Assembly (NCBI GenBank): GCA_029207755.1
Contig: JARCOQ010000005.1
Location: 44,665,621 to 44,729,620, forward strand
Reading direction: 5' to 3'
Source: Chamaea fasciata
Lineage: Eukaryota > Chordata > Aves > Passeriformes > Sylviidae
Length of the DNA stretch: 64,000 nt
The notes under the pieces are model-generated. The model had not been told where the DNA came from. It saw only the letters and a program-made list of their open reading frames with translations, and ran no database searches. The position numbers and the translations under genes are program-made. Of the stretch, positions 45,609 through 60,541 are shown one piece after another (the stretch's first letter is position 1; each line of letters opens with the position of its first letter).

Positions 45609-48600
45609 CCAGAAAAGAGAGAGGAACAGCTTTATTTAAAAGACTACTTTAAAAAAAAACTTATTTCATTTGGCAAAATAAATACAATTAAAATTTGAAT
45701 TACACAGGTGCATATTATGCAGGTCATTTGTTATTCAATACTACTCTGCAATAATGGTATTTTAAGCCACTACACGCAACTTATTAGCACTGCTTTGACT
45801 TAGCTCTGGAGGAAACATCCTAATTGCAGTGCATTAAGAACCAAAATTCTCTGCAGAGTCAATGGATTTAACCTTCTGTGGATCACAACAACACAACTTT
45901 AAAGCATTTTGTTATTTAAATTTATTTTTAAAATAGCAGAAAAATTTTCCTTTCTTTTCACTGAAAAGGCAATATAAAGCATTAGGCAATATAACCACAG
46001 TTTCCTGCTCTTTGCCTATCTTTCTTCTGAAAGAAAATGAAAGTTAATATAAATAATTTTGTTTTGAAAAACAGAAACTATGTTGTGACTATGCCATTGA
46101 AGTGGGTCACAAGTGATGTTTTTCATTTATAAATAGATCTACAGTTGTCCTCATTGTGGAGAAAGTCTTAAAATATTATTTGTATGTTTACAATCTTTTT
46201 ATTCATATAAATATACACATGTAAAGACACTATTTTAAAAACATTTTGTAAAATATCCATAAAGTTATTGTTATTATGAGTGACCATTAGCCCACAGAAA
46301 ATCTCATATCCGTGCAGTGTTTCAGCTGCTGTGCACCTTCTGGAGAACCTGCTCTTGGCATGGTATTTTAAGGTTACACCCTAACAATCAACTCAAATAG
46401 TTACAATCAAATCTGAATTCACAAAAAAAGATAACTTTTCCAGTAAAAAGATCCAAAAAGAAGACTTTATAAAGATGAGTGTGCCTCTACAAGCAGATGT
46501 CCCTGAATCCTCTTCTTTAAAAAGAGGCTCCATGTGCACCTTATAACAATACATCAAAGTAGTACTTAAGCCAGTGCTTTGTGCACCCTCTAGAAACATG
46601 TTCTCTTGTGCACACGATGCTGAGGTTTCTCATATAATCTTTTTAAATGTTTATGACCTGGTACTAGCATGACTCACTCCCGTAAGAAGTTGGAGGTATG
46701 TATTTTAAAAAATACAAGAAACTTTTCTGTCCGTCTATTCTCTCTGAACAAAATTCAGCTAAGACTGTTGTATTGGTTTTATAGAATTAATCCACTATTT
46801 GTACATGGTCATGAGTCATCTTTATACTCCATTTTTCCTTTCAGATTTTTTATACAATGTACACTTCAAATACTAATACACATCACACAAATATCTCAAC
46901 CCATAAAAGAAACTCTATTGTAGAGAAGTTCCGTAAGTAACATAACATCTATTAATCAAAAACCCCAAATTCAAAAGACTTGTCTAACTGAAAAGAACAT
47001 CAATGAGATTCACCCAATTAGTGAAAAATAAAACCCTACAGTGAAATTTTTATCTAGTCTTAAAAATATTCCTATTCTGAGAACATACCTCCCCAATTAG
47101 TGAGTTTTTTTAAACTGAATTACTTAAAGAAATCAATTCAGATGATTTTGGAAGATAAACTAGGTTAAATTATTATTCTTATGTCACCATATTACTTGTA
47201 ATGAGAGTGTTAAATCACAGTTTTAAAATTCACTACATTTTTATTGTATGGTAAAATCCATTGATTTCATTTTGAAGATGCCTGTGTAGCAACCATTATG
47301 TTTTGCCATCTAGTACTAGCAAGTGAAAGCAGACTTTTCCCCTAAGAGATGTTTGCAAACTGAAAATACATTTATTTCTCTTTTACCAGAACTAAAATGT
47401 CAAGGGTAGAGTGAACTCCTGCAGGAGGAAGTTCTGCTGATTCTAAAAGCTCATTACAAAGCTCACTGCCCTCTACTCTTAACTACAGGGCACATTTGGT
47501 GAACACCTCCTCATGTGTAAATATACTGGAGAATGTGTATTATGCATAAAATTTTAGTCATAAATTCAGTGCTTATAAACTAAATAAATAAACAAACCAA
47601 TCCAAAACCAAACAAAACCCCCACGCCTTTCTCTCTGTCATCCAACAGAGATGGATCATTCTCAAAGCCAGGACTGCAAGATGAGAAGCACAGGCAAGAA
47701 ACAGTAGTGACTTTGTTTAGCAGACTAATGGAACGTGCTCAGAAACTGCACAGTTGCACAGCACATTAAATTGCTTAAAACAGAACAGATTCAGTAGGGA
47801 AAACTGTTTTCAATTTGGTATTTCTTAATCTGTTGAAACCATGTTGCTAATATAAAAGTAATTTAATACAGGAAAATTAAACCTGCTGATCTTACCTGCT
47901 ATCTGTTGTAATTGAGAGAATGTATAAAATATTATAGGCCAACTTCATGTAACTTCTTTGCTTCGTTAATATGTTTATGCAAAATTTAATTCAGTTTGGC
48001 ACAGATGCAGTAAAGACCTATCTCAGGAGACAGCAGGGCTGAAAAGGCAATGCCAACAATGCACTCACCTAAGAAAGTGGCAAGCAAAGATGGCTTTGCA
48101 GCCTGTACTGCTCCTGTTGCATTGTGTTGCCTTTGGATAAGTGTTTTAGACTCATATCCTTTGTATTCAAGGCTCTTGGGTTTTTTGATTTTGTTCAAAC
48201 TCTCCCTAGGAGAACAGAGGGGATTACAACCTTGATAATGCTTTTAGAGTCACAATTTAATTTGGATCTCAACATCATTATCTTAGGTGTTTCATTCTCG
48301 CACTAAATGAATGTGATGGTGTTTATTTATTTAATTGAATAGGGCAATACTAAAAATGTTTCGTGGTGATAATGTCTCTCAGGAAATTACAAAATTACTC
48401 TTCGAATAACATTTGCAGAAACATGATGAAAGTTCAGAGTGGTTTACTTGCCCAAGCCATTTAAATGGCCAGATGCCACAATTTACACTCTAAAGACAAG
48501 ACCTGTCAATTCTTCTCATTGAGAACCTCTAAGATTTTTTGGAAGAGGCAACCTTAATATTGTCATCAGAATATTGTAGTGCAGTTAACTTCACATAAAT

Positions 48601-51600
48601 AAAAACAAGTATAACTTGCTACAGAAATAGTATTTACATAAACAATTACATACTTATTCATACCCTTAGTTTTTCCTTTTTTTCTTTCTTGTATTTTTCC
48701 TCTTTTTGCTTTTGCTCAACTAACAGTAGCAACTGCATCTTTTAATCTTAAATCAGTTTGATCACTTTTTTTTTTTATCTGGAATATATTTTCCCTGGTA
48801 GAATACTTCCCAAGAGTTACAGAAATTGCCAATCTGTGCGTTAATACAGCTTAATTTCATGTATCTCCTTCTATAAGGCTCTTAACACTATCTGAGAACA
48901 ACTTTTCTTTTTAAATAGTAGTGGTAATTTATATTATCACTACCATCATTATTTATAATTTATATTATGACACAAACAATTAATGTTTAGTCTGGATACT
49001 GTGAACTCTAAAGCACATGATTTTATGGAATCCAAACATTTCTGTTTATGTGGATACTTGACACAACAACTGGTATTGCTTAATTATTAAAATACTATCT
49101 TAAAATAGAACTGCTACATCTTCAGTAACATCCATTATCAAATCCATAATGATGGGTAAGCCAACTGCTATAAACACATAAAAAAAACCACCACCTTCAA
49201 GTTAGGTATTAATACACACCTCTGTTTTACACAAGAATCTCTTTCAGCACTGCTGGCAAGCTTCATGTGCTATGAAGAAACATAACGCTACTTATATGGT
49301 CTAAGCAGAGATGGTAATGGAAGTTGTTCATATCATATCTAGAAAAAACTTCATTAAGCACATGGGTACTTCAGGTTCTTACACAGCTGTAATCCATAAT
49401 AGCTAGACCAGGGCAGCATTTCTGAAACAGGAGCTCAGGCTATTGCTTTTCTGCTTGGTCGAGTTGTCACACACTCACCATCCACATGTCTCGCAAACTG
49501 AGTCACAGAGTTCACCCATCAGCTTCCGGGCCAAGCGTATGAAAACAATAGAAGATGTTTCAGAGCATTTTTAAGAGTTATTTTCAGCTTGTTGAAAGCC
49601 ATTGCCTCTCTTACCTAACCACAGGGAACTGGGAGAGCCTCTATCAAGCGATGGTCAAACTGTTGCTCTTATCTCCTTGTAATTTTTTTGTATGAAGCAA
49701 CAGGCTGCCCAACCTAACGAAGTTTGTTCCCCACATTCTTTGGCCATTACAGTACAACAGAACTATTTAAGTCAGGATACAGAAGTTCCCTATGTAATTT
49801 TATTACACCATAATACAACAATATTACAATAATTACAACAATAAACCTGATGGTCTTTTTAAAGCAGCTTGCAATCTTAATTCAGAGTGTGTTAAAAAAA
49901 TTATCAACAGAAAATGGCACGTGCTGATCTTACATTCAAGCTAAACATACAGGGTTTCTTCAGAAGCACAGACATAAATGCTAGTTGCCAATTTTCTCTT
50001 AATGCCAGTTCAGACTACATATTAAACTCATATTAGATTTTTCTATTTTTAGAGTTGTGGTGATGTTAGAGGCCTATTCACCAATATGATTTGATTAGAA
50101 TGAAACTGAAATCAATATTCTTCTCCTAGTCTCCCTGCCTGCCTCCCTCCCTCTCCTTTGAACTTTCCAAATTGATTCTTTTTTTTTCCTCTCTTAAGTT
50201 CCTATTCAGACAGTCAAGAGGATATGCTTTATCACATGGTTTGGTGCAAAAGACTTATAAACACATTACCATATTCAGTCATGGCAACAGCACAGACAGA
50301 AAGGAACAAAGCAGAGTTCAGTGGGAAAGGAAGCAGATAAGAGTCATGCCTTCCTTGGAGTCCAACCATGGTTACTGGCTCTGCCCTGAGCCAGAGCTCT
50401 GTACCTGGGCAGGGAGCTGTGCTTGGCTACAGGCTCCAGAATCCTGTTGTAAACAACCTTAACATTGACACAAGAGATCTCATTCCATGAGCGTGGAAAA
50501 GCAAAGCAAAACCCAAACCACAGTGCTCATTTTGATCAAGGCATTAGAAAACTGTCTAAATATTTTTCCCTTTATCTCTCTCAGTCATATGCTTAGAATA
50601 ATTTTAACCTAAATAGAGTACCATTAATAAATCAGATTTTAGAGGTCTCAACAGACAGATGAAGATCTATATCCATTACTAAACCCTCAGAAACACGGCC
50701 TTTGTGAGATTATGCCAAATGATGTTAGCCTAATTACACAAAGCAAGTTAATATTCTAAACAGTGTTACATGTTGAAAAATAATTTTCCAGACTCCCTTC
50801 CTAAAGAAACAGACTGACAAATACTCTCACTTTCCGTAGTCAACTACTTGACAGGTTTGATGCTTGACAGGTCATAATGCCAACTGCAAAGAAAGCTACT
50901 TTAGCTTAAATCTGCTTGTTCTTGGTATTTTACAATCAAAGCAGTCTGCCTGTAGGTAAGCAAGTGGAAGAAATACATAAATTTAGGCAGAAATTGATGT
51001 TAAAAATTAGCTCCTGTAGACTTAACATTACTTAAAATAAAACAAAAGTTTGATGGGGAAAAAAAAAGCAGGTGGTAAACGAAAGCCAAAATTTCAAAAC
51101 TGTTCAGCAACTCAAAATGGCCTGAATATCTTTTATTCTATTTCAGCTGGGGAGGAAGTCTTTAGATATGCACACATTCGTTAAATGGTCTGGGAAACTT
51201 TAATGAATTGCAGTAATTTGCACTGGACAAAAACCTTCCACGCAAATACGACTACGGAACTCTGACCTCTCACAATGGAAAGAGCAAATCACAGCTTTTA
51301 CTGCTCTGCTCTCCAAATTTAGATTTTAAGTCTGTCCCTACACATGCTTCTGGTAGTAACCAGGAAATATTGCAACATTTTAACTTTATGGAATACACTG
51401 AGGTACTTCATTATTCATCCCATTTGGTCTGTAGGCTTTTTACGTGCTTTTTATTATCTTTCTTGTTCATTTACTGCTTTAACAAGAGTGTTATAAAAAT
51501 AAGGGCCAGTACAGAAATAAATGCACCGGGTGTTATGTTCCTCTGCATAATGTAACAATATTTAGACAATAGTCATGTAGTCTGAAAGCTGTATGATATA

Positions 51601-54600
51601 ATAGAAGATACTGAAAATGCCTGTTAGGGCTGTTTGCTAGCTGAAAGCCAAAGATTCACCAAAATAAATCCAGATACATGTTCAAACATTTTCAGATGCT
51701 TAGCCACGGGTACTGGGACCACTATAGGGTAGTATACCCACGTAACAACTCAAAAGCACATTGAAAAGTTGAAAAAACCGCAAAAAGTAATTAAAAATAG
51801 ACCAGTAAAATAGACTAAATATAGACTAGTAAAACCAATGATTTGTCATTTATTTAGCTTTTCACTGAAGAGCTGGTTTAGGTCCCTTTTAGTGTGAAAA
51901 AAGTGATGTTTAGTTTCTAGTACTAACTTCCCAATACAGGTCTTAAAAGATTCATGCACAACACTGTGAATGTATCCTTGTATAGAGTGCAGAACTGGGG
52001 TGGGGGTTAGTAGCATGCAAATAACTGAAAACACTTATGACGTGGTATAATAAAAAATTTATACCATTTTAACACTGTTTTTTCAAGTTCTTTAGATGGC
52101 TTCTGGGTCATATAAGGTAACAGATAATAGAAGTTCTTACTATGTTTAAAATATCACAGTATTGTGATATTTGACTATCTAATGTATGAAACTCATGTCA
52201 GAACTGATCACAAGTTTCATAAAGTTTTACTGTTATCTGTAGGGAAAGAATTACCCTGGAAGTACTTATTGGAAAGAGCATTGTTTCAGAAGGTTTAGTA
52301 GCAACAACCAGGGAAATTATGTTCCTGCCTTGAATGCTGAGTCCCAACTACAAGCAGTTATCTTGCTGTCAGACAAAATCTCACAGTGTGACTCAAAGAC
52401 AGTGTAAAGGATTCAGCAGATTCACTAGCAGACAGGCCTTCTAAGAGACTACTACATATGAATGTACATAAAATCACTCCCACAGACTTGGCAGCCTGCC
52501 AGCATTATAGTGAACAAGTCTAGCAAGGTCAAAATATTTTCAGAGTAATATTTTCAGAGTTGGGGTATTTTGAGTCTATGATCTCCTTTTGAAGAGTTAA
52601 CACTGTACCCAGTGGAATTTCAAAGTTATAACTGGTAGTTCCAGATACCTGTCCCTGGCACAACCTGCCACAATGATTTGAGCTGTACTTCAGATGTGCA
52701 AAAAGGTGAATCCTAGAAAAACTCTACTAGTTGCAAGAGAAGCTCCAGTGACAAACTGTATCTCAAAGCCTGCATTGAGATAGTCATGCCAGGTGTATTC
52801 TGTGATCTGTTCCACAGGAATTTGACTCTCTCCCCACCCCCAAAGCACATAGACACACTGGCAGGCAATACGAGCTAGAGATGAAAATAACAAAATGTAA
52901 TCATCACATTGTTACTTCAGACCAGTTAGGAGTTCTAAGTATTAAAACATGATTTACTTATTTCCTTTTTGGTGAGTGCTTCCTCCTCAATGTGCTTTAG
53001 GGGTGGGGAGAGAGTCCAATTCAGCACACATTCTTAAGATGAAGACTTTGTGATCACCTGTCCATAGAAGAGCAAGTTCCACAACTTCTTCCATGCTGAA
53101 ACATCCAAGGGCTCATGATGGGCCAAAAATAAAGTGTGTCTTTGACAACCACAGATACTACATCTGTGCTTACATTTAGATGCCACATAGCTCCTGCAGC
53201 CACTTCAGGTGAAATTTCATCCCCAGTCTGATATCACAGGAATCTAATACCTTGCACATAGTGATTCTGCTACCTAAAAATCATAACCTAGTCTTCACTG
53301 TATCTTATGCATGACATGGCTGGCATCCATGAGTGATGATGGTGGCCACGTCGATAGATGGAAGCTGAACTAGTCACTATTCTGGGTGAAGCAGGAAGAC
53401 CTGGAATTTTTCTGAAGTGTTAAGATCAGGGAGGACACTGCAGGACCTGTTCAGCTCCTTCTGGAATGATGGGAGGATGCCGCATGCTGGGACTTTGCTT
53501 CAAACTGGACCTTATTGGCTAAACAAAAGGTGTTGAATTTTATTCATGTGCGCAGAAGCTCACATGAGCTCAGGCTTTCCCCTTACCTTTCCCCTCCTCC
53601 TTCTTCTATCTCTCTACTTTTTTGTGAACTCTCCAGTTCTCAGTTCCTTCTCTGTAACTGCTTCCCTCTCACTTTTCTATTTACATACTTTGTAATAGGT
53701 GAGTACCTTCCCTTCATCCAGAACTTCTGTATGATCTACCTACTCCTAAAAATTTCTTGACTCAATTTAGATTTTTCTCACCTCAGAGACAAGGGGTTTT
53801 GAAGCTAGGATCTAACGTTCTAACAGAACCATGTAATTTCTCACTAGTGGTACAGCTTCCTATAAATCGCATGAGTATCCACTGACACTGGGAAATTTGT
53901 AGAAAATAATCTCCCTATCCAACCATAATCTTGCTAGTAGGTCATTCTTAGTCTCTCAAAAGATGCCTTATCAAAAGCAAAGATATTCTTTAGGCTACAC
54001 AACTTTACAAGGAAAGGAGTTGAACAGTAAGTTAACTGCAGTAATGCAACACAGCTGCAGGAATATAAGCCAATGCAAATGCAGAACAAGCACCTCCAAA
54101 AGCCATGTAACAAGCTCTGCCACTCAGCAATCCTCACAAGCCTGGAAGAAACTTTCCTCTCCAAGCTCTCATGTGTGTGCCTTTGCTTCTCAGAAACACA
54201 AAAAAGTATGAAAGGGATCCTATATAAAACCAAAACAAACAAAACCCAAACAAACACAGGCCAGTACCAAAAGCCTAAGTGCTAAGTTATTATCAGACAC
54301 AATCTACTTTTGAGACTATCCAGGCTGCCACTTTCCTGTCAAGAAAAAAAACAACATCTGCTTTAAGTTACCACTGCACCATGCTATAGATACTGCGGGA
54401 CAGGGACATTATTGCAATTGTACTATAAAATATACTTCCCTTTTTTTTTTGCCAAACTTCTCACTTTTTTTTTTTTTTTAAGTTTACAGAAATTAATAGA
54501 ATAAATTAAAGAACTGTGATGCCTACATAATGGAAAACACTACCAATATCTTTTTTTTGTCTCTCTTTTGTGACACTCAAATAACAAAGATCGGAAAGAT

Positions 54601-57569
54601 GGTAAATAATACTTCAAAAGCATTTTTACCTGATTTGAAACAGAGTCATGATTCTAAATAACCTACAAGAGAATTACTGCAGACAGTGTGAAGATTTGTA
54701 CTAAAATACATGTCACTTTGCCGAGTGAGATGCATTTAGTCATTTCCTGATTTCTTTTTCCTTTATTTCACATACTTTAAAATGTGTGCTCCTGACTAAT
54801 TTGTTCCTTTCCTCCAGAGATTCCTTTGAAATGACTCCATAATAGTCCACTAATGAGGGCACTGGTACCACAATCTCTTGCCAGGTGAATCAATTCAGAT
54901 GCAAAATGTATCATGACTTCCTTGCAGAAATCAGTGGAGATTAAATACTTAATCACAGATGAATTACATGTTCAGTCATATGTGCCCAAGCAAAAGGCAT
55001 GGGGGAAGTGGGTTTGCTTATCAGCCAAGACCGTCCATCAAGAAACAGACAGTTGGATTCTAGGCTCTCTTCAGCTTAAGACATGTCCAAACTCACAGCT
55101 TCAAGGCAGACATCTCAACCACAAAACTGACAGCTAAGACAATGACATTCCTCTGCCTCTCCAGAAGAATTGGGGCCCCTGGACCCCAAGATTTGTGGAG
55201 AGATTACAAAAGATAGTGAGACAGTGAGGACATGCCCCAGGAAGGAGAAAGTTGTCCTCACACCACAGACGTATTTTGAAGAAATGCAGGAGGGCACACT
55301 AGCATGTTGCTTTGCATTGTTGGGCTTGCTTTATTTATTCTTCAGCAGCTAACTTGCTGCCCTGACCCCATACAGTGCTAGGGCAAACCAGCCTCAGGAG
55401 GCACAGAGGCCTCAGTCAGTTTCCACACTCCAGAAATGCAGGTTCCCATGGAGCTCAGCAAACAAGATGGTAGGGAATACTCAAGGTCTCCAACAGACTC
55501 CTTTCCTTTAGTCCAGCAGCAGTTTAGTTATGCTGCAGCACTTCCACAACACAGGTTAAGTCTAGTTTTTGTCCTATTCCTGTAAAAAAATTATTTTGGA
55601 ACATTTTTTTCAGTGCCTTTATTAATCAGCAGTGTCCAAGCCACACATCTCTCCCATTAAAAGAGCAACTATGCTGTAATGCTTCACCAGCCATGATCTG
55701 AATGGTGCTTATCCAAAAAAATGTCCATAACTACTTAATATTGACAACAATAACCTGGGAAACAGTCCTGCATGCAAGCTAGAGCATTTAAATGGACTGC
55801 AGGCACAACCTGCTTTCCATACATTGTTTTTACATCTTCAACAAACACATAACAGAATCAATGCCATCTAGTCACCTCTAAAATCATGGTAGACTGAACT
55901 AGATTATATACCTGAATAATTTAGCACTGAAAAGAGGTGATGGCACTCTAGTATGAAATCAAGCCATGAGAGCCTGTACCTCCTGAGGTCCTCTGTGTAT
56001 ATTCACACATTTAAAAACTCGAGCTGTTGGTTACAACAATTTTAACTGTTCTGGTTCAACACTTTCTTTTATAACTCTACTGATTTTATTTTTTTCTTTC
56101 ATCAACTAGACAGAGCACAGCAAGTAACTGCACAAAATAGGTTACATCCTTTGCTATATCTTATTGGACAAGCCTGCTCTATATTGGAAAAGTTAATAGG
56201 AAATTTTTTTAAAAAAATGTTCTTTATTCATCTGAAGCTTCAGTTCTTTCGGTTATGAATCTTAATATGGATGTCTAAAGTTTGGCAAGCAAAAACTGAG
56301 CCAGAGCTAAAAAATTACCTGCAGTATCCAGCCTTGCATGCAGCAAAGCCCAACATGTATTAAGTTGTATTTTATTTTTTAATTGAAAATACATGAAGTA
56401 TAGGCAAGCTGTTAAAACACTTAATATTTGGTAGAGATACCACACAACAATCCATTCCAAAAAAAAAAGGAAAATTTTTAATTTTCTTTAAAGGTTATGA
56501 TTTTCTTGCTTCAGTCATCATGAAAATGAAGCATTAATGCCATGCACAGGAATTAAGCATACTGAAAACTCCAGAACTTTGTCAAGACCTCTAGATCAAG
56601 AGTTTCAGAAGCAGCAACCAGAGTTACTTCAGTAAAGGCCATTCTTCCACACTGTGTGGCAGCTAAGCAGTGGAGAAAGGCATTTCAAATATTTGACCAA
56701 CATCAATTTCTATTTGTGTTCACAAGCGTGGATGAATCCAGATTCTCAAAAAAATTATCAGGAACATCGCTATACTATGCACCTGAAGACACTGAAACAC
56801 TGTCAAACAGAATAAAGTGCATCTACTGGCAGAAAAAAAGCCCAAATCAAACAAATCACTAGACAGCAATGAATACAATGTACTCTTGGAGAGAGTATTT
56901 AAAATACAGATTGACAAGAATTTTCCATTTATCCCTCTACAAGATGAAACATATACCCAAATTTAGTTAACACTAGTCTTCCATGTATCTTAAATTAGCT
57001 CATGAAACATGGATGGAAAAAATCAAGGCCAACAATTGTTCAGAACTAAAGACTAAGGATCATGGAAAATGGTCAAAAAGACAAAGAGAAAATAACTAAT
57101 CCAGCTAAAATGTCAAAGATGCAGTCTATGTGTATCAACACAAGCACTTCCTACAGCTCTTGTTCTCAATGAAGAGACCCATGATTTGGTAAGAAAAGAG
57201 GCACATCAAAATGGAGTGGATACAGGATTAATGCTGCACATCAACTGTGACAGGAAGCACTTTGAGTAACACCAAGCAGCACACCAGAACAAAGTGCTCT
57301 GCTGTCAAGACCTGCTTCTTCACTTGATAAGTTATGCCTTCCCAAAGGCATAACAGTCTCACAGTCTCACCTACAGTGCTCCCTTCACAGGGCTTTCTCT
57401 GGCCACCTGTTCGCTGCTAAAAGCACCAGAGTTGGTTGGGATATTACATTCATAACAAAATTGCCTTCCCAATGTTCCTAAGGAATACTCTTTCCTTCTA
57501 CACTCCAACTTGAGACACTAAAGATGCCAGAACACCTTCACCTATGCACTTTGATGTTGTATTTCTCTG

Positions 57570-57850
57570 GGGAATGGTTTTTCCCCCCAAGACCTCCAAT
57601 GCCTGTAACCATATGGTTTGACCTTTCCTTCCTTTCTTGACCTAATGGGCTGAGTGCCAGCCATCCTCTGAGAGTGGGAGACTAGATAAGACCCCTGTAC
57701 TTCCTTGTTCTCTCCCTTGCCCCTGGAACCCTTCAAGAATAAACGCCTTGGAATAATTCTGGGGTAAGAGCCTCTTTTGGAATCTTTTGTCCTGTCCCTC
57801 TGAGATATCCCTCCAAAACCTCTCAAGAGCTAGTCCCGGGGGGGGGGAGG
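57570..57850 (+). mobile_element. Partial LTR (R/U5-like part) of an avian endogenous retrovirus
   Basis: The + strand resembles the 3' half of avian retroviral LTRs: a segment rich in CCTTGTTCTCTCCCTTGCCC, an AATAAA at 57738-57743, then a stretch ending CTCTCAAGAGCTAGTCCCGG. I could not define a 5' boundary or flanking duplication, and no internal genes are present. Assignment is by resemblance only. Confidence 0.5.
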
Positions 57851-57860
57851 GCTGCGGGGG
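57838..57860 (+). other. G-rich run with quadruplex potential
   Basis: G10, A, G3, CTGC, G5 on the + strand, immediately after the partial LTR. The G10 is the longest G homopolymer in the window. Confidence 0.8.
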
Positions 57861-58039
57861 AATATTTTCTCTTTGGGAAGATCATTAATCAAGTTTTCAC
57901 TATTAATGTACTTTTGTCAATTCATCACTACGCTGATGATATGGAAGCTTCATTCAAATTAGAGTATAAAGCTGCTTTTTGTGGCAGAGCTCCATGGCAG
58001 AGACAGAGTCCGAGACCCTATCGGTCTCTTCACAGTCAG

Positions 58040-58160
58040 GCTGCACAGGGCATTGAGCAACCTGGGCTGGTGAAAGGTTCCCTGCCCACAGCAGGAGGGT
58101 TGGAAGCAGGCGATCTTCAAGGTCCCTTCCAAACCAAGCCAGTCTATGATTCTGTGTTCA
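58040..58160 (+). mobile_element. CR1 LINE 3' tail, plus orientation
   Basis: About 120 bp matching the last part of the CR1 3' UTR: GAGCAACCTGGGCTGGTGAA, CCCTGCCCACAGCAGGAGGG, TTGGAAG, GATCTTCAAGGTCCCTTCCA and a final TCTATGATTCTGTG tail. Severely 5' truncated. Confidence 0.85.
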
Positions 58161-60541
58161 GAGGGCACACTTACACCTGATCAGCAGCTGTATAGGCACC
58201 ACTTAGAGTTCTGAGCCTTAGCTCAGCCTGAACAGCAGAAGAGAACAACTGTTGTATTCCTTCAGACACATTGCTAGAGAAGAAGCGGCACAGACAGTCT
58301 GCTGCATAATCCCTCACAACCTCACAGAAACATTAGTTCAGCAAAAACAATGGAATGTGGTAACATATGGAGCTTAGATTTATTTCCTAAAGCAACAACA
58401 CCAGCAGCACCTTCCAAGATCTCCTCACTCCACCCCTCAGATTCTTTTATGCCCCCAAAATGCTATAGAGTATTTTCTGCTTGCCGCAGTGTCCTTAATT
58501 GTCCTTTATAATGGCTTCTACTTCAATAGTGTCCCTTGCAAAACCTTTCTGGCCCAACAAATAGGCAAGAAAGCATATTCTTTGGATAATTTTTAAACTG
58601 TCTGCCTGCTGATGGACTGGCATGGCAGACAGTGGATAAGAGGAAAATTGTCTCTGACTTCCACTCCCAAAGAGAACGGATAGGTGCCTGGTGAAGACAC
58701 ATGAAAATCATTTTCATAACATGTCTGGGCTCATTACCTTTGGAGCCTCTACTCCCCTGTCATATTCACTAGGCAGAATATAATTCACTTAAATCTAAAT
58801 GATAAAAAAGCCTCAGGAAACATGCAAAATAATTTCCAGGAGAGAAAAAAAGGACTTAAAGGAAATTCCTTGCTCCTAACATTGATTTACATTCATAAAC
58901 TTAATAGACTTCCTTTTCAAAGGAGTAATGTATTTTTGCTGTTCCTCAAGTTTAGAAAGTAATTTGAAAACTACCATGAATAAAAATTTTATTTTGATTT
59001 ACTCTCTTTACCTGCAGTTAGATCTTTCTCTTCTACACCCAACTGCTCCTCCTTGTTATTGGCACATAGGTGACATACATTACAAGCATATAAAATATTT
59101 ATATCCTTTCCATATTTTATTTGTATGCAACCTTTCTTTTCTTTTTACAAAAATGAGCATAAACAGTACAGAAGGATGAATACTGTATTTATCTTAGAAA
59201 ATCTGACTAACCATTTCCTCCAATGTTTTGTTTGTGGGAAAAAATATTACTAAATTACACCATGTGAAATACATAGAATGTAATTTTTTTTTCTCTCTCT
59301 CTGGGACCTACATTTCATACCAGTCCCTGCAGTTTTCCATCTCTGGGGAAATTTGTACAGATATTGTAGTTTATTAACATCATTAGGAAAGGACAAAATT
59401 GGCAGAACAGAGGTAAGGGCTATGAAGATTAGGAAGTCACTGTTAATAATTGTACATCTGTGAGCTACCACATTGATACTAGCTCAGGACATATCCTCTT
59501 TTGGGATTTAATGGCCACTGTGAATTACAATAGTTACATGTATTAATTATTTTTATTCAAAACATTAGTATTTCAGTGGCTAAATGGATTCTACTCTTGC
59601 AGGTAACATCATGATTTTAGCCAGAAGTCTCATAAATTGACTTGCCTATGGTGCTCGTAGCACTGATGGAAGAAAGGTGAGCATAGTGTTAGTCTAAGGA
59701 AGACTTCTGAGCATCCACCATTCAAAAAAAGAAAAACAACCAAAAACCAAGCACATCTGTTGTGAAAATGCCAAGGGGTTTTTTGCATTTGGAAATGAGC
59801 TGTTGAGTGGATGACACTTTCTACCTTTGTTAACATGACAGTCTCCTAAATCTTATTGCTGTTGCAAAGATAATGACAGCAGGAAGAAAAAAAAACATTT
59901 AGAGAGCAACGCAAGTTTATCACAGAAGCCTCAGAACTGGATCTTGATAACATGTTAATAACAGCACTTGTGAATGGTACAAGGCATTACAATCTAAAAT
60001 CAAAGCCTCCCAAAATTTAGCAAAGAGAAATTACTACAAAAATTAAAGACATTGCTTCATGCGTTGGCTAGTAAAATATATGGAAAGTACACTGCTCCTT
60101 ACACTGGAATTTCAGAAGCTCAGTTTAAATAAACTTCCAAGCTGCTCTGCAACCTTAAACTACACTGATACAATGGTTCAGTATATTATGACGAGACTGA
60201 TCAAAATCATTCTGGAGGGAGAATTTCTTCCATTTCCAATTCACTAAGCCTACCTTCACTAAAGTATGTGTTTATCAGTCCATCACACTGCTAGTCACCA
60301 AAACAGCCACATCATAAGCAGCGTATTTGGCCCTACATAGAAACACACATTGATAAATTTTAAATAGGAATTCAGACACAGCTACTAAAATTTTGTCTCA
60401 CTAAACCATGAGTAGTTCACATCCCCAAAATTAGCAAATTATACTGGATGAAATCAGACAGAAAAAAAATTCTCTTAGAAATTAAGGCACTTATTGCAAA
60501 GTGCAAGGGATATAAATAAAGTTAATTTTACACTATGTGGC

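Noticed and set aside
57542..57826. 94-codon minus-strand open frame
   Set aside because: It is the antisense of the partial LTR and has no protein resemblance.
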